Below, piece after piece: positions 51,462 to 61,218 of a stretch of 64,000 nt of DNA. How positions within the stretch are numbered: the first letter of the stretch is position 1; each line of letters starts with the position of its first letter. Below the pieces are notes generated by a model. That model saw nothing but the letters and a program-made list of their open reading frames with translations, ran no database searches and was not told the DNA's origin. A program made the position numbers and the translations under genes. The stretch is from Kyrpidia tusciae DSM 2912 (GTDB lineage Bacteria > Bacillota > Bacilli > Kyrpidiales > Kyrpidiaceae), in the NCBI RefSeq assembly GCF_000092905.1, contig NC_014098.1:2480001-2544000 (forward strand), read 5' to 3'.

Positions 51462-52175
51462 TTAAATTTCCCTGTGTTTGATCCACTCCAGCACGTCCGT
51501 CAACGTCCCGGTCCAGGCCGGGGAGCGGTCCGCCGGCACCGATCCCACGAGACAGTCGGTGACGAGACCCACCGGGATTCCCGCCTCTGCCGCTGCCCCG
51601 TCCTCCACAACATCGTTGCCGATCATCGTACACTCCTCCGGACATCGGCCGATCTTCGTCAGAATCTCGCGGTAATACTGAACCCGGGGCTTACAGTAGT
51701 GGGAATTCTCCATGGTCGTCACCAGCCGAAACGGAATGGCCTCAAGGCCCGCCCAGCGCAGTCGCTCATGAATTGCCTTTTCGGGAAAAATCGGATTGGT
51801 GGCCACCACCAGCTCATAACCTTGCTCCAGAGCTGTGCGACAAATTTCCTGGGCCAAGTCCGTCGGCCTTGCCAAATGGCGAAGCTGGGCAAACTCTTCC
51901 TCATAGAAGGCCTTCATCTCCGCCCAGACTTCTTCCTTCCCGGCGCCGGCCCTGGCCATGAAGGCCTCCCGGAATACTTCGTCGTTCGTGCGATGGGGCT
52001 CGTCGTTCTTCACGGTGTCTTTGACCGCCGCCCAAATCAAGTTCACCAGTTCATCCGGCGCCAGCCAGCGGTCCACCCGGCGGGCCATGCCCGAGAAACA
52101 GCCGTGCAAAAAGGTCTCCAGATCCAGCGGCAAAAGCGTCCCATCGAGATCAAACAACAGGGCCCTCCGGGTCAA
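51462..52175 (-). CDS. HAD-superfamily hydrolase
   Basis: This encodes 237 residues. Motif I is LLFDLDGTLLPLD with Asp9 and Asp11, motif II is VVATNP, the motif III lysine is in CKPRVQYY and motif IV is IGNDVVEDGAAAEAG. The cap is a helical C1 type (residues 16-95). It is a phosphatase-type hydrolase of unknown substrate. The TTG start at 52175 follows the stop of the phosphorylase gene by 3 bases, so the pair may act in one pathway, perhaps nucleoside or methylthio-sugar phosphate turnover. That is inference. Confidence 0.88.
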   Translation of the reverse strand: MTRRALLFDLDGTLLPLDLETFLHGCFSGMARRVDRWLAPDELVNLIWAAVKDTVKNDEPHRTNDEVFREAFMARAGAGKEEVWAEMKAFYEEEFAQLRHLARPTDLAQEICRTALEQGYELVVATNPIFPEKAIHERLRWAGLEAIPFRLVTTMENSHYCKPRVQYYREILTKIGRCPEECTMIGNDVVEDGAAAEAGIPVGLVTDCLVGSVPADRSPAWTGTLTDVLEWIKHREI

Positions 52176-52178
52176 GCC

Positions 52179-53024
52179 CTATCGCCCCTTTCCGATGTTT
52201 TCCTTCGTCAGCAGGGTATCCTTCCGCAGGTCCCGGCATCCGCAATCTTCATCAAGAGGCGTTTCGCGCAGGGCATCGAGCAGAATCCGGCCCACCGCCC
52301 GGGCTTCTTGAAAAAACAAGTCCCGCAATTCCTCGTGCCGCCAATCCCGCACCACCCCTTCGGCATAATTCACCACCAAGTCGACCCGGGCGTAGCAGGC
52401 ACCGATCTCCCGGGCCAGGTACACCTCCGGGCACATGCTCTGCCCGATCACGTCTGCCCCCATCATCTGCAGCGCCCGTACTTCGGCTACGCTTTCAAAA
52501 TGACGCCCATCGGTGTTGGCGTACACCCCGCGTTCGAACACCCGACCAAGGCCGGCATCCCGGGCAGCTCGGGCCAATCGCCGTCGGCCGTGGGGACAAG
52601 TGGGCTGGCGCATCACCAACAGATACGGACCCCCCAATCCCACATCTTTGCGCATGGACTGATCGATGTAGTCATCGGGAATGACCACGTCCCTCACATC
52701 CAGCAAGTGATTGCACGCTCCAACTCCACCTTCGGCGTACACCTTGCGCACTCCGGCTTGGCCGAGAATCCAAAACAGTTGTTGAGACGCCCGTCCTCTC
52801 GGCAACCCCTCCTCGGGGCGCCAGCCGTGCATCTTCACCGTCCAAACTCGCTTGTCCCCGAACGTAAACAACTTCATCTCCGGCCCGGGACCATAAGGGG
52901 TGTCGAAACGGACTCCACTTTTGAGCACCTGTACATCTTCCGTTTCGACATCCTCTGGAAAGTGCAGCGAAAAGGTGCTCGAGCCCCCGATGATCGCAAA
53001 CTCCGCCGAATCAATTTCAGACAC
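52179..53024 (-). CDS. MTA/purine nucleoside phosphorylase family protein
   Basis: This encodes 281 residues of the PNP/MTAP family: FAIIGGSSTFSLHFPEDVET is the phosphate-binding start, and FTFGDKRVWTVKMHGWRPEE and ERGVYANTDGRHFES and GADVIGQSMCPEVYLAREIG are substrate-binding regions. The last matches the GM-T-xPE-LARE motif of MTA phosphorylases. It likely cleaves 5'-methylthioadenosine or a related nucleoside with phosphate. The GTG at 53024 follows AAAGGGGGGG; the more distal GTG 53045 has no ribosome binding site. The C-terminus carries a CGC motif (DEDCGCRD). Confidence 0.82.
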   Translation of the reverse strand: MSEIDSAEFAIIGGSSTFSLHFPEDVETEDVQVLKSGVRFDTPYGPGPEMKLFTFGDKRVWTVKMHGWRPEEGLPRGRASQQLFWILGQAGVRKVYAEGGVGACNHLLDVRDVVIPDDYIDQSMRKDVGLGGPYLLVMRQPTCPHGRRRLARAARDAGLGRVFERGVYANTDGRHFESVAEVRALQMMGADVIGQSMCPEVYLAREIGACYARVDLVVNYAEGVVRDWRHEELRDLFFQEARAVGRILLDALRETPLDEDCGCRDLRKDTLLTKENIGKGR

Positions 53025-53060
53025 AGGCGCCCCCCCTTTTGCCACTTCATGAATCCGGAT

Positions 53061-53534
53061 TCACACGAGACCCGGAAAACCGTTCTGCCGAAGCGCCTCA
53101 AACAACGCCAGCGCCACAGAGTTCGACAGATTTAAGGACCGGATGTCCGGACGCATGGGGATCCTCAGCGTTTGCTCGGGAAATCGCTCCAACAGCGCGT
53201 CGGGCAACCCCCGAGTTTCTTTTCCAAACACCAGAAAATCCCCGGGCCGATACCTCACCTCGGCATACTGACGCTTCCCCTTGGTACTAAAATAAAAAAA
53301 GCGCCCCTCCGGGTGTTCTTCCAGCAAATCTTCAAACCGATCGTGGTACTCAACGTGAACCCAATGCCAATAATCCAACCCCGCCCGACGCAGGTGGCGA
53401 TCATCCACCTCAAATCCCAATGGACGGACCAGATGAAGGACCGTTCCCGTGGCCGCACACGTGCGTGCAACATTTCCGGTGTTGGGAGGAATCTCCGGCT
53501 CCACCAGCACCACGTGAAAAGGTCGTCTCTCCAT
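53061..53534 (-). CDS. trmL: tRNA (cytidine(34)-2'-O)-methyltransferase
   Basis: This 157-residue SPOUT methyltransferase has family motifs EIPPNTGNVARTCAATG, VFGKETRGLPDALLE and IPMRPDIRSLNLSNSVALAL (trefoil-knot SAM site). It methylates the wobble ribose of tRNA-Leu. The start at 53534 follows GGGGGTG. It stands between phoR and the phosphorylase gene in the same orientation. Confidence 0.95.
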   Translation of the reverse strand: MERRPFHVVLVEPEIPPNTGNVARTCAATGTVLHLVRPLGFEVDDRHLRRAGLDYWHWVHVEYHDRFEDLLEEHPEGRFFYFSTKGKRQYAEVRYRPGDFLVFGKETRGLPDALLERFPEQTLRIPMRPDIRSLNLSNSVALALFEALRQNGFPGLV

Positions 53535-53647
53535 CCCTGCACCCCCATTATACTGCGCCCTGGGCGGCGCCTCCAAGAGCCCGTCCCGGCTTTCCGGCCC
53601 GCCGCAGACCCTCGAGCCCCCGGACCCACTCCCTTCTTCGGCCATTG

Positions 53648-55516
53648 TCAGGGTAAACTGTCCGGAGGCCACCGGCGGGGGAATTGAACAAAAAAACGAC
53701 TCCCCTTGCCCACTTCACTTTCAACTCCCACCCGGCCTCCGTGAAGCTGCACCACATGTTTGACGATGGCGAGCCCCAGCCCTGTGCCGCCCGTGGTCCG
53801 GGCCCGGGCCTTATCCACCCGGTAGAAGCGTTCAAACACCCGATCCCGGTCTTCGGGGGGGATTCCAACTCCCGTGTCCGCGACCTCCACCTTGACTTCC
53901 CGGGGATCCGTGCCCAGGACCCGGACATCCACCCGGCCTCCCGCCGGAGTGTATTTTAGTGCATTGTCAATCAAATTGCTCAGTACCTGCCGCACCCGGT
54001 CGGGATCCACTTCCGCCCGGCAATCGCCCTCTTTGTCCAAATAAAGATCGGTCCCGGCTTGCTCCGCCGCATACCCGTAATCCTGCACCACATCCCGGGC
54101 CATCTCCGCCAGATCCACCGGTCTCCGATGCAGCGTGGTCAGGTGGGATTCCAGCCGGGAAAGATCCAACAGATCCCGGACCAGCTGTTCCAGTCGCCGG
54201 GCCTCCCGATGGATCAACTCCAAAAAATGTCTTCGCTCCTCAGGGGCTAAATCCTCTTCCACCACGGTCTCGGCCAGTCCGCAAATGGCGGTCACCGGGG
54301 TTTTGAGTTCATGGGAGACATTGGTGACGAACTCTTTGCGCACCTGTTCCAGCCTGCGGCGTTCGGTCACATCGTGAATGATCACCACGGCCCCGCCAGA
54401 CAAACTGCTTCCCCTTAAGAAGTGCCTCCCTTCCGGTCGACCCACATCCTTCGTCGATCCGGCCTCTTGCCCCTGGCCCGGGATCCGGGGGATCGGCACC
54501 ACGTGCACCTCCACCTCCCGGCGGGCCGGGCCGAACACCCCGTCGTATCGGCCCCCTTCGCCGTTGCGAACCGCCTGATCAATCATCGCATAGATCGGTT
54601 GGAACGCTTGAATGCCCCAGAACCGCCGACCGATCACCCGCTGCTCCCCGATCAACTCGGCCATGGCCGGGTTAATCCATTCCACCCGACCCCTGCCGTC
54701 CAGGGCCATAACCCCGCTGACCAGATGTTGCATCGTGATTTCCAGCCGGTCCTTTTCCAGGTGAAGTTTCTCCACACTCATGGCCAGATCCTCCGTCGAG
54801 CGCTGGAGGGCAGAGGCCATCTCGGCCAACTCCTCGGCCACTTGGCCAAGTTCATCCTTGCGTCGAAAGGGCAGCCCGTGGTATCGCCCCTGAGCCCAAA
54901 CCGCCGCTGCCTGTCTGAGTTGGAGCAACCCTGTGCGGATGTCCCTCGCTACCACCGCCGACCAGGCCACTCCCAAACTGACGCTGACCCCCAAGCCCAC
55001 CAGCCAAGCCCACCACGCGCCAAAGGGCGCCACCACCTGGGCCAAGGGTGTTTCCAGCCACACAACTCCCAGGATGCGATCCCCTGCCCGGACTGGCGAC
55101 GCCGCCCGCACCACCAACCGGCCCACGGGATTCTGCTGGACATCGGTGGCCGTCTCGCCGTCCAAAGCCCGGTTGAGTTCCACCCCAGGCCAAATCTGGG
55201 CGGCTGCGTTCGAATCGGCCGAACCCCCGGTTTCCCCGGAAGACGCGATTACCCGTCCATCGGGGCCATACACCCGGCATGTCGCATCGAGCAACCCAGC
55301 AGTCTGCTCGGCCCATCCGATCAGCCTCACCGGCTCGGACCAGCGCATACTCGCGTCCTGAGCCGCCAGTGCCGCCTCCCGGGCGGCGATGCCCTGCACC
55401 TCGCTCATCGAGCCCCGCACCTCACTGCGCACCACCCAAAGCCCCGTCCACAGCCCGGCCACAGCCGACAGGACGAATCCCATCACCACCAGCCGGCGAC
55501 TTAACGATCGCCCCAT
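53648..55516 (-). CDS. phoR: PhoR-type sensor histidine kinase
   Basis: This encodes 622 residues. Two membrane helices (about 9-28 and 163-185) bracket an extracytoplasmic sensor; a HAMP-like region, a PAS domain (MQHLVSGVMALDGRGRVEWI) and HisKA (VTNVSHELKTPVTAICGLAE, phospho-His) follow, then the HATPase with NLIDNALKYTPAGG and GTGLGLAIVKHV. The ATG at 55516 has GGAGG 9-11 bases upstream and overlaps the phoP end by 16 bases. It probably responds to phosphate limitation or envelope stress. Confidence 0.92.
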   Translation of the reverse strand: MGRSLSRRLVVMGFVLSAVAGLWTGLWVVRSEVRGSMSEVQGIAAREAALAAQDASMRWSEPVRLIGWAEQTAGLLDATCRVYGPDGRVIASSGETGGSADSNAAAQIWPGVELNRALDGETATDVQQNPVGRLVVRAASPVRAGDRILGVVWLETPLAQVVAPFGAWWAWLVGLGVSVSLGVAWSAVVARDIRTGLLQLRQAAAVWAQGRYHGLPFRRKDELGQVAEELAEMASALQRSTEDLAMSVEKLHLEKDRLEITMQHLVSGVMALDGRGRVEWINPAMAELIGEQRVIGRRFWGIQAFQPIYAMIDQAVRNGEGGRYDGVFGPARREVEVHVVPIPRIPGQGQEAGSTKDVGRPEGRHFLRGSSLSGGAVVIIHDVTERRRLEQVRKEFVTNVSHELKTPVTAICGLAETVVEEDLAPEERRHFLELIHREARRLEQLVRDLLDLSRLESHLTTLHRRPVDLAEMARDVVQDYGYAAEQAGTDLYLDKEGDCRAEVDPDRVRQVLSNLIDNALKYTPAGGRVDVRVLGTDPREVKVEVADTGVGIPPEDRDRVFERFYRVDKARARTTGGTGLGLAIVKHVVQLHGGRVGVESEVGKGSRFFVQFPRRWPPDSLP

Positions 55517-56214
55517 TCCAGGCTCCCTCCGAACCCGTAACCCACACCTCGAACTGTCGTGATATACCGTGGCTTTCTGGGATTCTCTTCGATTTTGTCC
55601 CGAAGGTGGCTCACTATGACGTCGACAATCCGGGTATCGCCGGCATAGGTGTAGCCCCACACCCGATCGAGCAACTCGTCCCGGGTCCACACCCTCCCCG
55701 GTTTCGACGCCATCACCGTCAACAATGTGAACTCCCGGGCAGTGAGTTGCACCGGCTTCCCCGCCACCTCCACCCGGTACTCCTGGGGCCAAATCACCAC
55801 ATCTCCGACGCGAATCTCGTGGCTCGCCCCCCCTTGGCGACGGGAACTGGCGGCTGCCCGGCGCAAAACCGCTTTCACCCGGGACACCAGCTCCCGGGGC
55901 AAAAACGGTTTTGTGACATAATCGTCGCCGCCCAAATCCAGCCCCAACACCCGGTCCACTTCGTCATCTCGGGCTGTAAGAAAAATCACCGGAATTCCAA
56001 TCCCGTCGTCTCGCCAACTGCGGCACAGACTCAAGCCGTCCATCCCGGGGAGCATTACATCGAGGACCACCAGGTCCACATTTCCCTCCCGGACTTTTCG
56101 ATCCGCCTCCTCGCCACTCTCCGCCGTGTCCACCGCATACCCCGCCTTCTTGAGGTGCCAGGACACGAGCTCGACAATGGCCGGCTCGTCATCGACGATC
56201 AGTACATGGCCCAT
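55501..56214 (-). CDS. phoP: PhoP-type response regulator (OmpR family)
   Basis: This encodes 237 residues. The receiver domain has VLIVDDEPAI, the phospho-acceptor Asp in VVLDVMLPGMDG, and LTARDDEVDRVLGLDLGGDD followed by KPF. The winged-helix DNA-binding domain follows (LTAREFTLLTVMASKPGRVW, VDVIVSHLRDKIE). AGGAG lies 8 bases before ATG 56214. It is translationally coupled to the kinase gene. The region upstream (56215-56280) contains a CTAGTCCTAG dyad that may be an autoregulatory site. Confidence 0.94.
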   Translation of the reverse strand: MGHVLIVDDEPAIVELVSWHLKKAGYAVDTAESGEEADRKVREGNVDLVVLDVMLPGMDGLSLCRSWRDDGIGIPVIFLTARDDEVDRVLGLDLGGDDYVTKPFLPRELVSRVKAVLRRAAASSRRQGGASHEIRVGDVVIWPQEYRVEVAGKPVQLTAREFTLLTVMASKPGRVWTRDELLDRVWGYTYAGDTRIVDVIVSHLRDKIEENPRKPRYITTVRGVGYGFGGSLEWGDR

Positions 56215-56356
56215 GCTCACCGCTCCTCGCCGCACGGTACTCTCCCTAGTCCTAGTGTACCACGTGTCGCCGCGGCTTGTCTCACAGCTCTTCCAGACCC
56301 TTGCAGTGAGACAACTCGTTTACATGCAGGTCTGGCATTTGGGCGTTTCCTCAGGT

Positions 56357-58627
56357 TCACGACCGCTGTGCAGGACGCTCCACCACAGCCAAAGCCGCCT
56401 GGCCGAGACTGATGCCGCCGTCGTTCGGCGGCGCTTCCCGACCGATCCATACTTTCATCGGGCCCCCGGCCAACAGTTCCTTGAGGTCACTCAACAGAAG
56501 GGTGTTTTGAAACACGCCTCCGGACAGCACCACCGTATCCACACCGTGGGTTCGCCCCAGGTCGAGCGCGGCACGATGAACGCCCTCGGCGACGCCGCGG
56601 TGGAACGACCGGGCGATCTCCGCCGCGTCCCGACCCGCCAGACGATCCCTCATCACCGCCTGGAGGAGTGGGCGAAAATCCAGCTCCCGCCCATCCCATG
56701 GAAACGGATACACCGTCTCCAAGGGGGCTTGACGGGCGAGATGCTCCAGCCAGATCGCCGCCTGGCCCTCGAAGGAAATCGCACCGGTAAACCCCAGAAG
56801 GGCGGCCACCGCATCAAAGAGCCGTCCGACCGAGGTGGTGGGAAAGGTCTGAATGCCCTTTTCCGCCAGTTTCAATGCCTTGACAAAGCGTTCGGGCAGC
56901 TGAAGACGCGCGGCCGCTTCCGACGCCCACTCCGGAAGCTCGGCGAGAAAACCGGCCAGCGCCTGCAACGGCACCCGGGCGGCCGCATCACCCCCGGGCA
57001 GCACCGCGTAATGAAGATGCCCGGCGCGCACCAATCCTTCCACCGCACTTCCCAAAAACAGCTCTCCGCCCCAGATCGCCCCATCGTCGCCAAAGCCCGT
57101 GCCGTCAAACACCACCCCCACGACCCGACGGTCCAGCGCGTTTTGCTCCGCCAGGACTGCCGCCACATGGGCGCGATGGTGCTGCACCCCGAGATGATGG
57201 CGGACCGCCAGGGAGCGGGCGAAGGCCGAAGAGCGAAAATCCGGATGGAGATCGTGGGCCACCACCGTCTCCTCCAAGGGAACGTCGTACATGTTCAGCA
57301 GATCGCCGACCGTCTGCTCGAAGGCGGCATATGCCTCGTACTGATCCAAATCCCCGAGGTGTTGGCTCATGATCGCGCGACCGTCCACCACCAAAGTGAC
57401 CGTATTTTTGAGATCGGCGCCCACGGCGAGGACGGGACGGTCGCCGGGCAAAGGGGCCACGGGAAGCGGCGCATAACCCCGCGCCCGCCGCAGCACGGTC
57501 GGCCCGAACGGGCCCGCGCGGGCCACCGAATCGTCCACGCGCCGGGCAATGGGCCGTTCTCCGATCAGCCAGGCGTCGGCGATTCCCCGGAGGCGTTCCC
57601 GAGCCTCCTCGTCTCGATACACGATCGGCTCGCTGGAGCGATTGGCGCTCGTCATCACCAGAACCGGCGGCGCTCCAAAGGCAAAAAGCAGGTGGTGCAG
57701 CGGCGTATACGGCAGCATCACACCCAGGTCGCCGTTGTCCGGGGCCACCTCCGGCAACGGCCGCCGGGCCGGAGCCAACACGATGGGACGCATGGCCGAG
57801 GTCAGCAGGGCCTCCGCCTCGGGCGACAGATCCACCAACTCCCGCGCCACGTTCAGGTCCTTGGCCATGACGGCAAAGGGCTTGGCCCCGCGGCGCTTCC
57901 GCTCCCGCAGCGCACGAACAGCCCCGGCGTTCTTTGCATCGCAGGCCAAGTGATAACCGCCCAGGCCTTTGACGGCGACGATCGCCCCCCGGCCCAGCAG
58001 GTGCACCGCTTCGCGCAGGGCCGCCTCATCCCCGCGCACCGTCTCGCCCTCCCGCCCCAGCACATAATAATGGGGTCCGCACCGGGGGCAGGCGATGGGC
58101 TGGGCGTGGAACCGCCGATCCAAGGGATCGCGGTATTGACCGGCGCAATCCGGGCACATCGTCCAGCCCTTCATGGTGGTTCGAGGGCGGTCGTACGGCA
58201 GCCCTTCGATCACGGTATAGCGCGGACCGCATTCTGTGCAATTGATGTACGGATACAGATAGCGCCGGTCCGCCGGGTCGAACAGTTCCTCCAGACAGGC
58301 GGCGCACACCGCCGAATCCGCCGGAATGTTCACCGTCGGCCGGCCGCTTCGCCGGCTTTCGCGAATCTGAAACACCTCATGGCCCTCCGGCAAGACCTCC
58401 TGAACCTCCGCGTCCGTCACACGGGACGCCCCCGGAGGGTGCGCCTTCATCTCACGCAAAAATGCGGCGAGTGCCTCGGAATCTCCTTCGGCATGGATGT
58501 CCACTCCGCCTTCGCCGTTTTGCACCCATCCCGAAAGGCCCCATTCTTGCGCCAGGCGAAACACAAAAGGCCGAAAACCGACTCCTTGAACCACGCCGCG
58601 CACGCGAATGCGCCATGCCGCTTTCAT
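56357..58627 (-). CDS. hypF: Carbamoyltransferase HypF ([NiFe]-hydrogenase maturation)
   Basis: This encodes 756 residues with all four HypF modules in order: acylphosphatase domain (VRGVVQGVGFRPF, 1-90), double zinc finger (CAACLEEL to CTEC; CPDCAG to CPRC), YrdC-like domain (RGAIVAVKGLGGYHLACDAK) and Kae1-like carbamoyltransferase (VAHDLHPDFRSSAFARSLAV, HHRAHVAAVLAE). It turns carbamoyl phosphate into the thiocarboxamide precursor of the cyanide ligands, passing it to HypE. The ATG has GGAGG 7 bases upstream. Last gene of the hyp array. Confidence 0.96.
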   Translation of the reverse strand: MKAAWRIRVRGVVQGVGFRPFVFRLAQEWGLSGWVQNGEGGVDIHAEGDSEALAAFLREMKAHPPGASRVTDAEVQEVLPEGHEVFQIRESRRSGRPTVNIPADSAVCAACLEELFDPADRRYLYPYINCTECGPRYTVIEGLPYDRPRTTMKGWTMCPDCAGQYRDPLDRRFHAQPIACPRCGPHYYVLGREGETVRGDEAALREAVHLLGRGAIVAVKGLGGYHLACDAKNAGAVRALRERKRRGAKPFAVMAKDLNVARELVDLSPEAEALLTSAMRPIVLAPARRPLPEVAPDNGDLGVMLPYTPLHHLLFAFGAPPVLVMTSANRSSEPIVYRDEEARERLRGIADAWLIGERPIARRVDDSVARAGPFGPTVLRRARGYAPLPVAPLPGDRPVLAVGADLKNTVTLVVDGRAIMSQHLGDLDQYEAYAAFEQTVGDLLNMYDVPLEETVVAHDLHPDFRSSAFARSLAVRHHLGVQHHRAHVAAVLAEQNALDRRVVGVVFDGTGFGDDGAIWGGELFLGSAVEGLVRAGHLHYAVLPGGDAAARVPLQALAGFLAELPEWASEAAARLQLPERFVKALKLAEKGIQTFPTTSVGRLFDAVAALLGFTGAISFEGQAAIWLEHLARQAPLETVYPFPWDGRELDFRPLLQAVMRDRLAGRDAAEIARSFHRGVAEGVHRAALDLGRTHGVDTVVLSGGVFQNTLLLSDLKELLAGGPMKVWIGREAPPNDGGISLGQAALAVVERPAQRS

Positions 58628-58687
58628 CTCATCGCCTCCGAACCGACGACCGCGCGGATCGCGCGTCCGAACACAACTCGAAGCGCC

Positions 58688-58927
58688 TCATTCCTCAACA
58701 GAGGGGAGTGAGACGATGCATCCCCGCCCCTGATACCCCACCTGCACGACACGGCCGTCCTCCACCAATACCGGGACCGTGCGCCCCCCCGTCAAATCCA
58801 ACACGCGCTTCAACGCTTCGAGATCCTCCTCGACATCGTATTCCTGGAACTCCTTCCCTTCCCACAGAAGATTTTCCCGAAGCTCCCGGGTGTACGGGCA
58901 GCCCTGGGTACCGTACAGCTCAAGCAT
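58688..58927 (-). CDS. Monothiol glutaredoxin-like protein
   Basis: This 79-residue thioredoxin-fold protein has active-site CPYT (Cys10), starting LELYGTQGCPYTRELRENL and ending with the TVPVLVEDGR cis-proline motif. It may transfer iron-sulfur clusters or reduce thiols. Its start overlaps the end of the SIS gene by 8 bases, so it is tightly coupled to the hydrogenase maturation genes, where a glutaredoxin is not part of the standard set. A role in supplying the small-subunit clusters is speculative. Confidence 0.88.
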   Translation of the reverse strand: MLELYGTQGCPYTRELRENLLWEGKEFQEYDVEEDLEALKRVLDLTGGRTVPVLVEDGRVVQVGYQGRGCIVSLPSVEE

Positions 58928-60092
58928 CGTTCCCGACCACCTCCAGACCTTCTCGGATAATATGGTACACGGATGCTTGAACCTCCTGAATGCGAGGAAT
59001 GTAATCGGACCGCACAATCACGGCGATATCCGCCAGGCCGCGGCGCATCACCTCTCCGCCGTCGTACCCGAGCAAGGCCATGGTCACCAGTCCCCGTTTT
59101 TTCGCCTCTTCAAGGGCCGACAGGATGTTTTTCGAACCCCCGCTCGTCGAGATCCCCACCGCCACATCTTCCCGGTTGGCATGGGCAATCAGTTGCCGGA
59201 CAAACATCACCTCGGCGCCCACATCGTTGGCCAAGGCGGAGAGGACGGCGGGCTCCATGGACAGGGAGACGGCCGGATGCGGACGCATCCCGGCCGGGGG
59301 AAGCACCATATCCAGAGCCCAGTCGTTGGCGTCGGTGGCCGAACCCCCATTGCCGAACACGATGAGTTTTCCGCCTTTCGCCAAACAGTCCGCCAGGGTG
59401 TGCACGGCGCGAACCACGTTCGACATCTCCTCGGCCGCCACCTGCATGCGCAGGCGCTCCACTTCCCGGGCTTTCGCCTCGATGGACTCCGCCACCTCGG
59501 CCACCACCTTCGAGGTATCCTGCCGCCGGGAACCGAGAAATGGGTACAAAAACTCCGCTTCTCCGGCCCCGCTCCCCAATTCCCGATGTTCAAAAAAGAC
59601 ATGCACCGTCTCCCACAGGGTGTGGTACAGGATCTCGATCAATTCCTGATGCACAAAGGGATCGGAGTCGGGGGCATCCACCGCGTAGCTGCCCTCTGTC
59701 CCCGGCAGCGCAAAGGTTTGCGCCCCCCCGGCTCTTGCCCGGGCCAGGGCCTCGGCGACGGCGGGATCTCCGCCGGGCGCGCCGAACCCCATCACCATAT
59801 CCTCGGGGCGCAGGACGGAGTTCAGCCACTCGGGGAACGCCATGGACAGATCAAGGGCCGGCAATGCCCGCTTGCCCACGATGACCGGGTGGACAAACTC
59901 CACCGACACATGCTGGGCGTCTGTGGCATATGGTCCCCGGCCAATGGCGATCAGCCGCCCACCGTCCAGAAACCGTTCCGCCATTTCCCGGCAGGCCGCC
60001 GCCAACCGCCCGGCTTCGCGGGGAAAAAACCTGGCCGAGACGTCGTTTCGATACTGAAAGCGCTCCTTCGCCCACCGCTCCACAGGATCCAT
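58920..60092 (-). CDS. Tandem SIS-domain protein (phosphoheptose-isomerase-like, duplicated)
   Basis: This encodes 390 residues with two sugar-isomerase domains. The first (about 10-175) has GGRLIAIGRGPYATDAQHVS; the second (about 195-385) has KLIVFGNGGSATDANDWALD and VAVGISTSGGSKNILSALEE, closely like GmhA. The first copy is more divergent and may have lost activity. GmhA-type proteins appear in some high-affinity [NiFe]-hydrogenase operons, with unknown purpose. No heptose biosynthesis genes are nearby. The start ATG 60092 follows GGGGG by about 9 bases. Confidence 0.87.
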   Translation of the reverse strand: MDPVERWAKERFQYRNDVSARFFPREAGRLAAACREMAERFLDGGRLIAIGRGPYATDAQHVSVEFVHPVIVGKRALPALDLSMAFPEWLNSVLRPEDMVMGFGAPGGDPAVAEALARARAGGAQTFALPGTEGSYAVDAPDSDPFVHQELIEILYHTLWETVHVFFEHRELGSGAGEAEFLYPFLGSRRQDTSKVVAEVAESIEAKAREVERLRMQVAAEEMSNVVRAVHTLADCLAKGGKLIVFGNGGSATDANDWALDMVLPPAGMRPHPAVSLSMEPAVLSALANDVGAEVMFVRQLIAHANREDVAVGISTSGGSKNILSALEEAKKRGLVTMALLGYDGGEVMRRGLADIAVIVRSDYIPRIQEVQASVYHIIREGLEVVGNDA

Positions 60093-60107
60093 GGTCGATC
60101 GCCCCCT

Positions 60108-61148
60108 TCAACAGATGCGCGGCAGCGGATCGCCGACGAGCATATCCACCACCCGGGTGCCGCCGTACCGGGAACTGGCCAGGACCACCTTCGCCGGCGT
60201 TTCTCGAATTTCGCCCACACGGGTCGCCGCCTCGCCCCCCGGCACTCGTTTCAGGGCCTCCAGGGCCGCGTCGGCATACTCCGGGGACACAACGGCAAGA
60301 AACTGCCCTTCATTGGCGATATGGAGCGGGTCAAATCCGAGAATCTCGCAGGCGCCCCGCACCACCGGCCGAACGGGAACGGCTTCCTCTTCCAACAGAA
60401 CCGCCACCCCGGCCTCCCGGGCCAACTCATTCAGAGCGGTGGCCACGCCGCCGCGCGTGGGATCGCGCATCCAACGCAACCCCGGCGCCGCCGCGTCAAC
60501 CAGAGCCGCCACCATGGGCCACACCGGCCTTGTATCGGATGCGAGATCGGCTTCCAGATCCAGTTCGCCGCGCGCCAAAAGCACCGTGATGCCGTGGTCG
60601 CCGATCGGGCCGGAAAGCAGCACCTGATCCCCCGGGCGCACCCCTTTCGCGGAGAGACTCACGCGCGAATCCACCACGCCGACCCCCGCCGTGGTGATAT
60701 AGAAGCCGTCCGCCTTGCCGTGCTCGACCACTTTGGTATCCCCGCCCACCACCGCTACGCCGGCTCTCCGGGCCGCCTCCGCCATGGCGGCCACTTCCGC
60801 TTCCAACGCCGAGGTGGGCAAACCCGCCTCCAGAATCAGGGTGGCCACCAGCGCCAGCGGCTTCGCCCCCGCCACGGCCAAATCGTTCACCGTCCCATTG
60901 ATCGCCAACTCTCCGATGGATCCTCCGGGAAACACGGGCGGTTTCACGACGAAACTGTCCGCCGTCACGGCCAATCGCACTCCCTGGACCTCCAGATACG
61001 CCGCATCGCCGAGATCGGCCAAGGCCTCATTGGACAAGTACGGCAGCAACAATCCTTCAACCAGTCGCCGACTGGCCTTTCCCCCCGCCCCATGGGCGAG
61101 TTCAATGCGCGGATCGCCGAAGCGCACCTTCGTTGCCCCGGTCACCAT
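60108..61148 (-). CDS. hypE: Hydrogenase maturation protein HypE
   Basis: This encodes 346 residues of the PurM-like fold: IELAHGAGGKASRRLVEGLL at the start, AVVGGDTKVVEHGKADGFYI in the middle and the invariant C-terminal tail DPLPRIC. The last cysteine becomes thiocarbamoylated by HypF and then dehydrated to the thiocyanate that donates CN to iron. It lies 15 bases upstream of the SIS gene. Confidence 0.97.
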   Translation of the reverse strand: MVTGATKVRFGDPRIELAHGAGGKASRRLVEGLLLPYLSNEALADLGDAAYLEVQGVRLAVTADSFVVKPPVFPGGSIGELAINGTVNDLAVAGAKPLALVATLILEAGLPTSALEAEVAAMAEAARRAGVAVVGGDTKVVEHGKADGFYITTAGVGVVDSRVSLSAKGVRPGDQVLLSGPIGDHGITVLLARGELDLEADLASDTRPVWPMVAALVDAAAPGLRWMRDPTRGGVATALNELAREAGVAVLLEEEAVPVRPVVRGACEILGFDPLHIANEGQFLAVVSPEYADAALEALKRVPGGEAATRVGEIRETPAKVVLASSRYGGTRVVDMLVGDPLPRIC

Positions 61149-61218
61149 CCACGAATCGCCTCCTTCTCAAGTGTCCCGCGGGTTCACCCCCGCCGCCGCA
61201 GTGGACCGGGGAAAACGA

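Noticed and set aside
56126-58711. Long plus-strand frame (about 860 codons) opposite hypF
   Set aside because: It is antisense to a fully recognisable HypF, has no ribosome binding site and its translation is His/Arg/Pro/Gly-rich without domains; a high-GC shadow.
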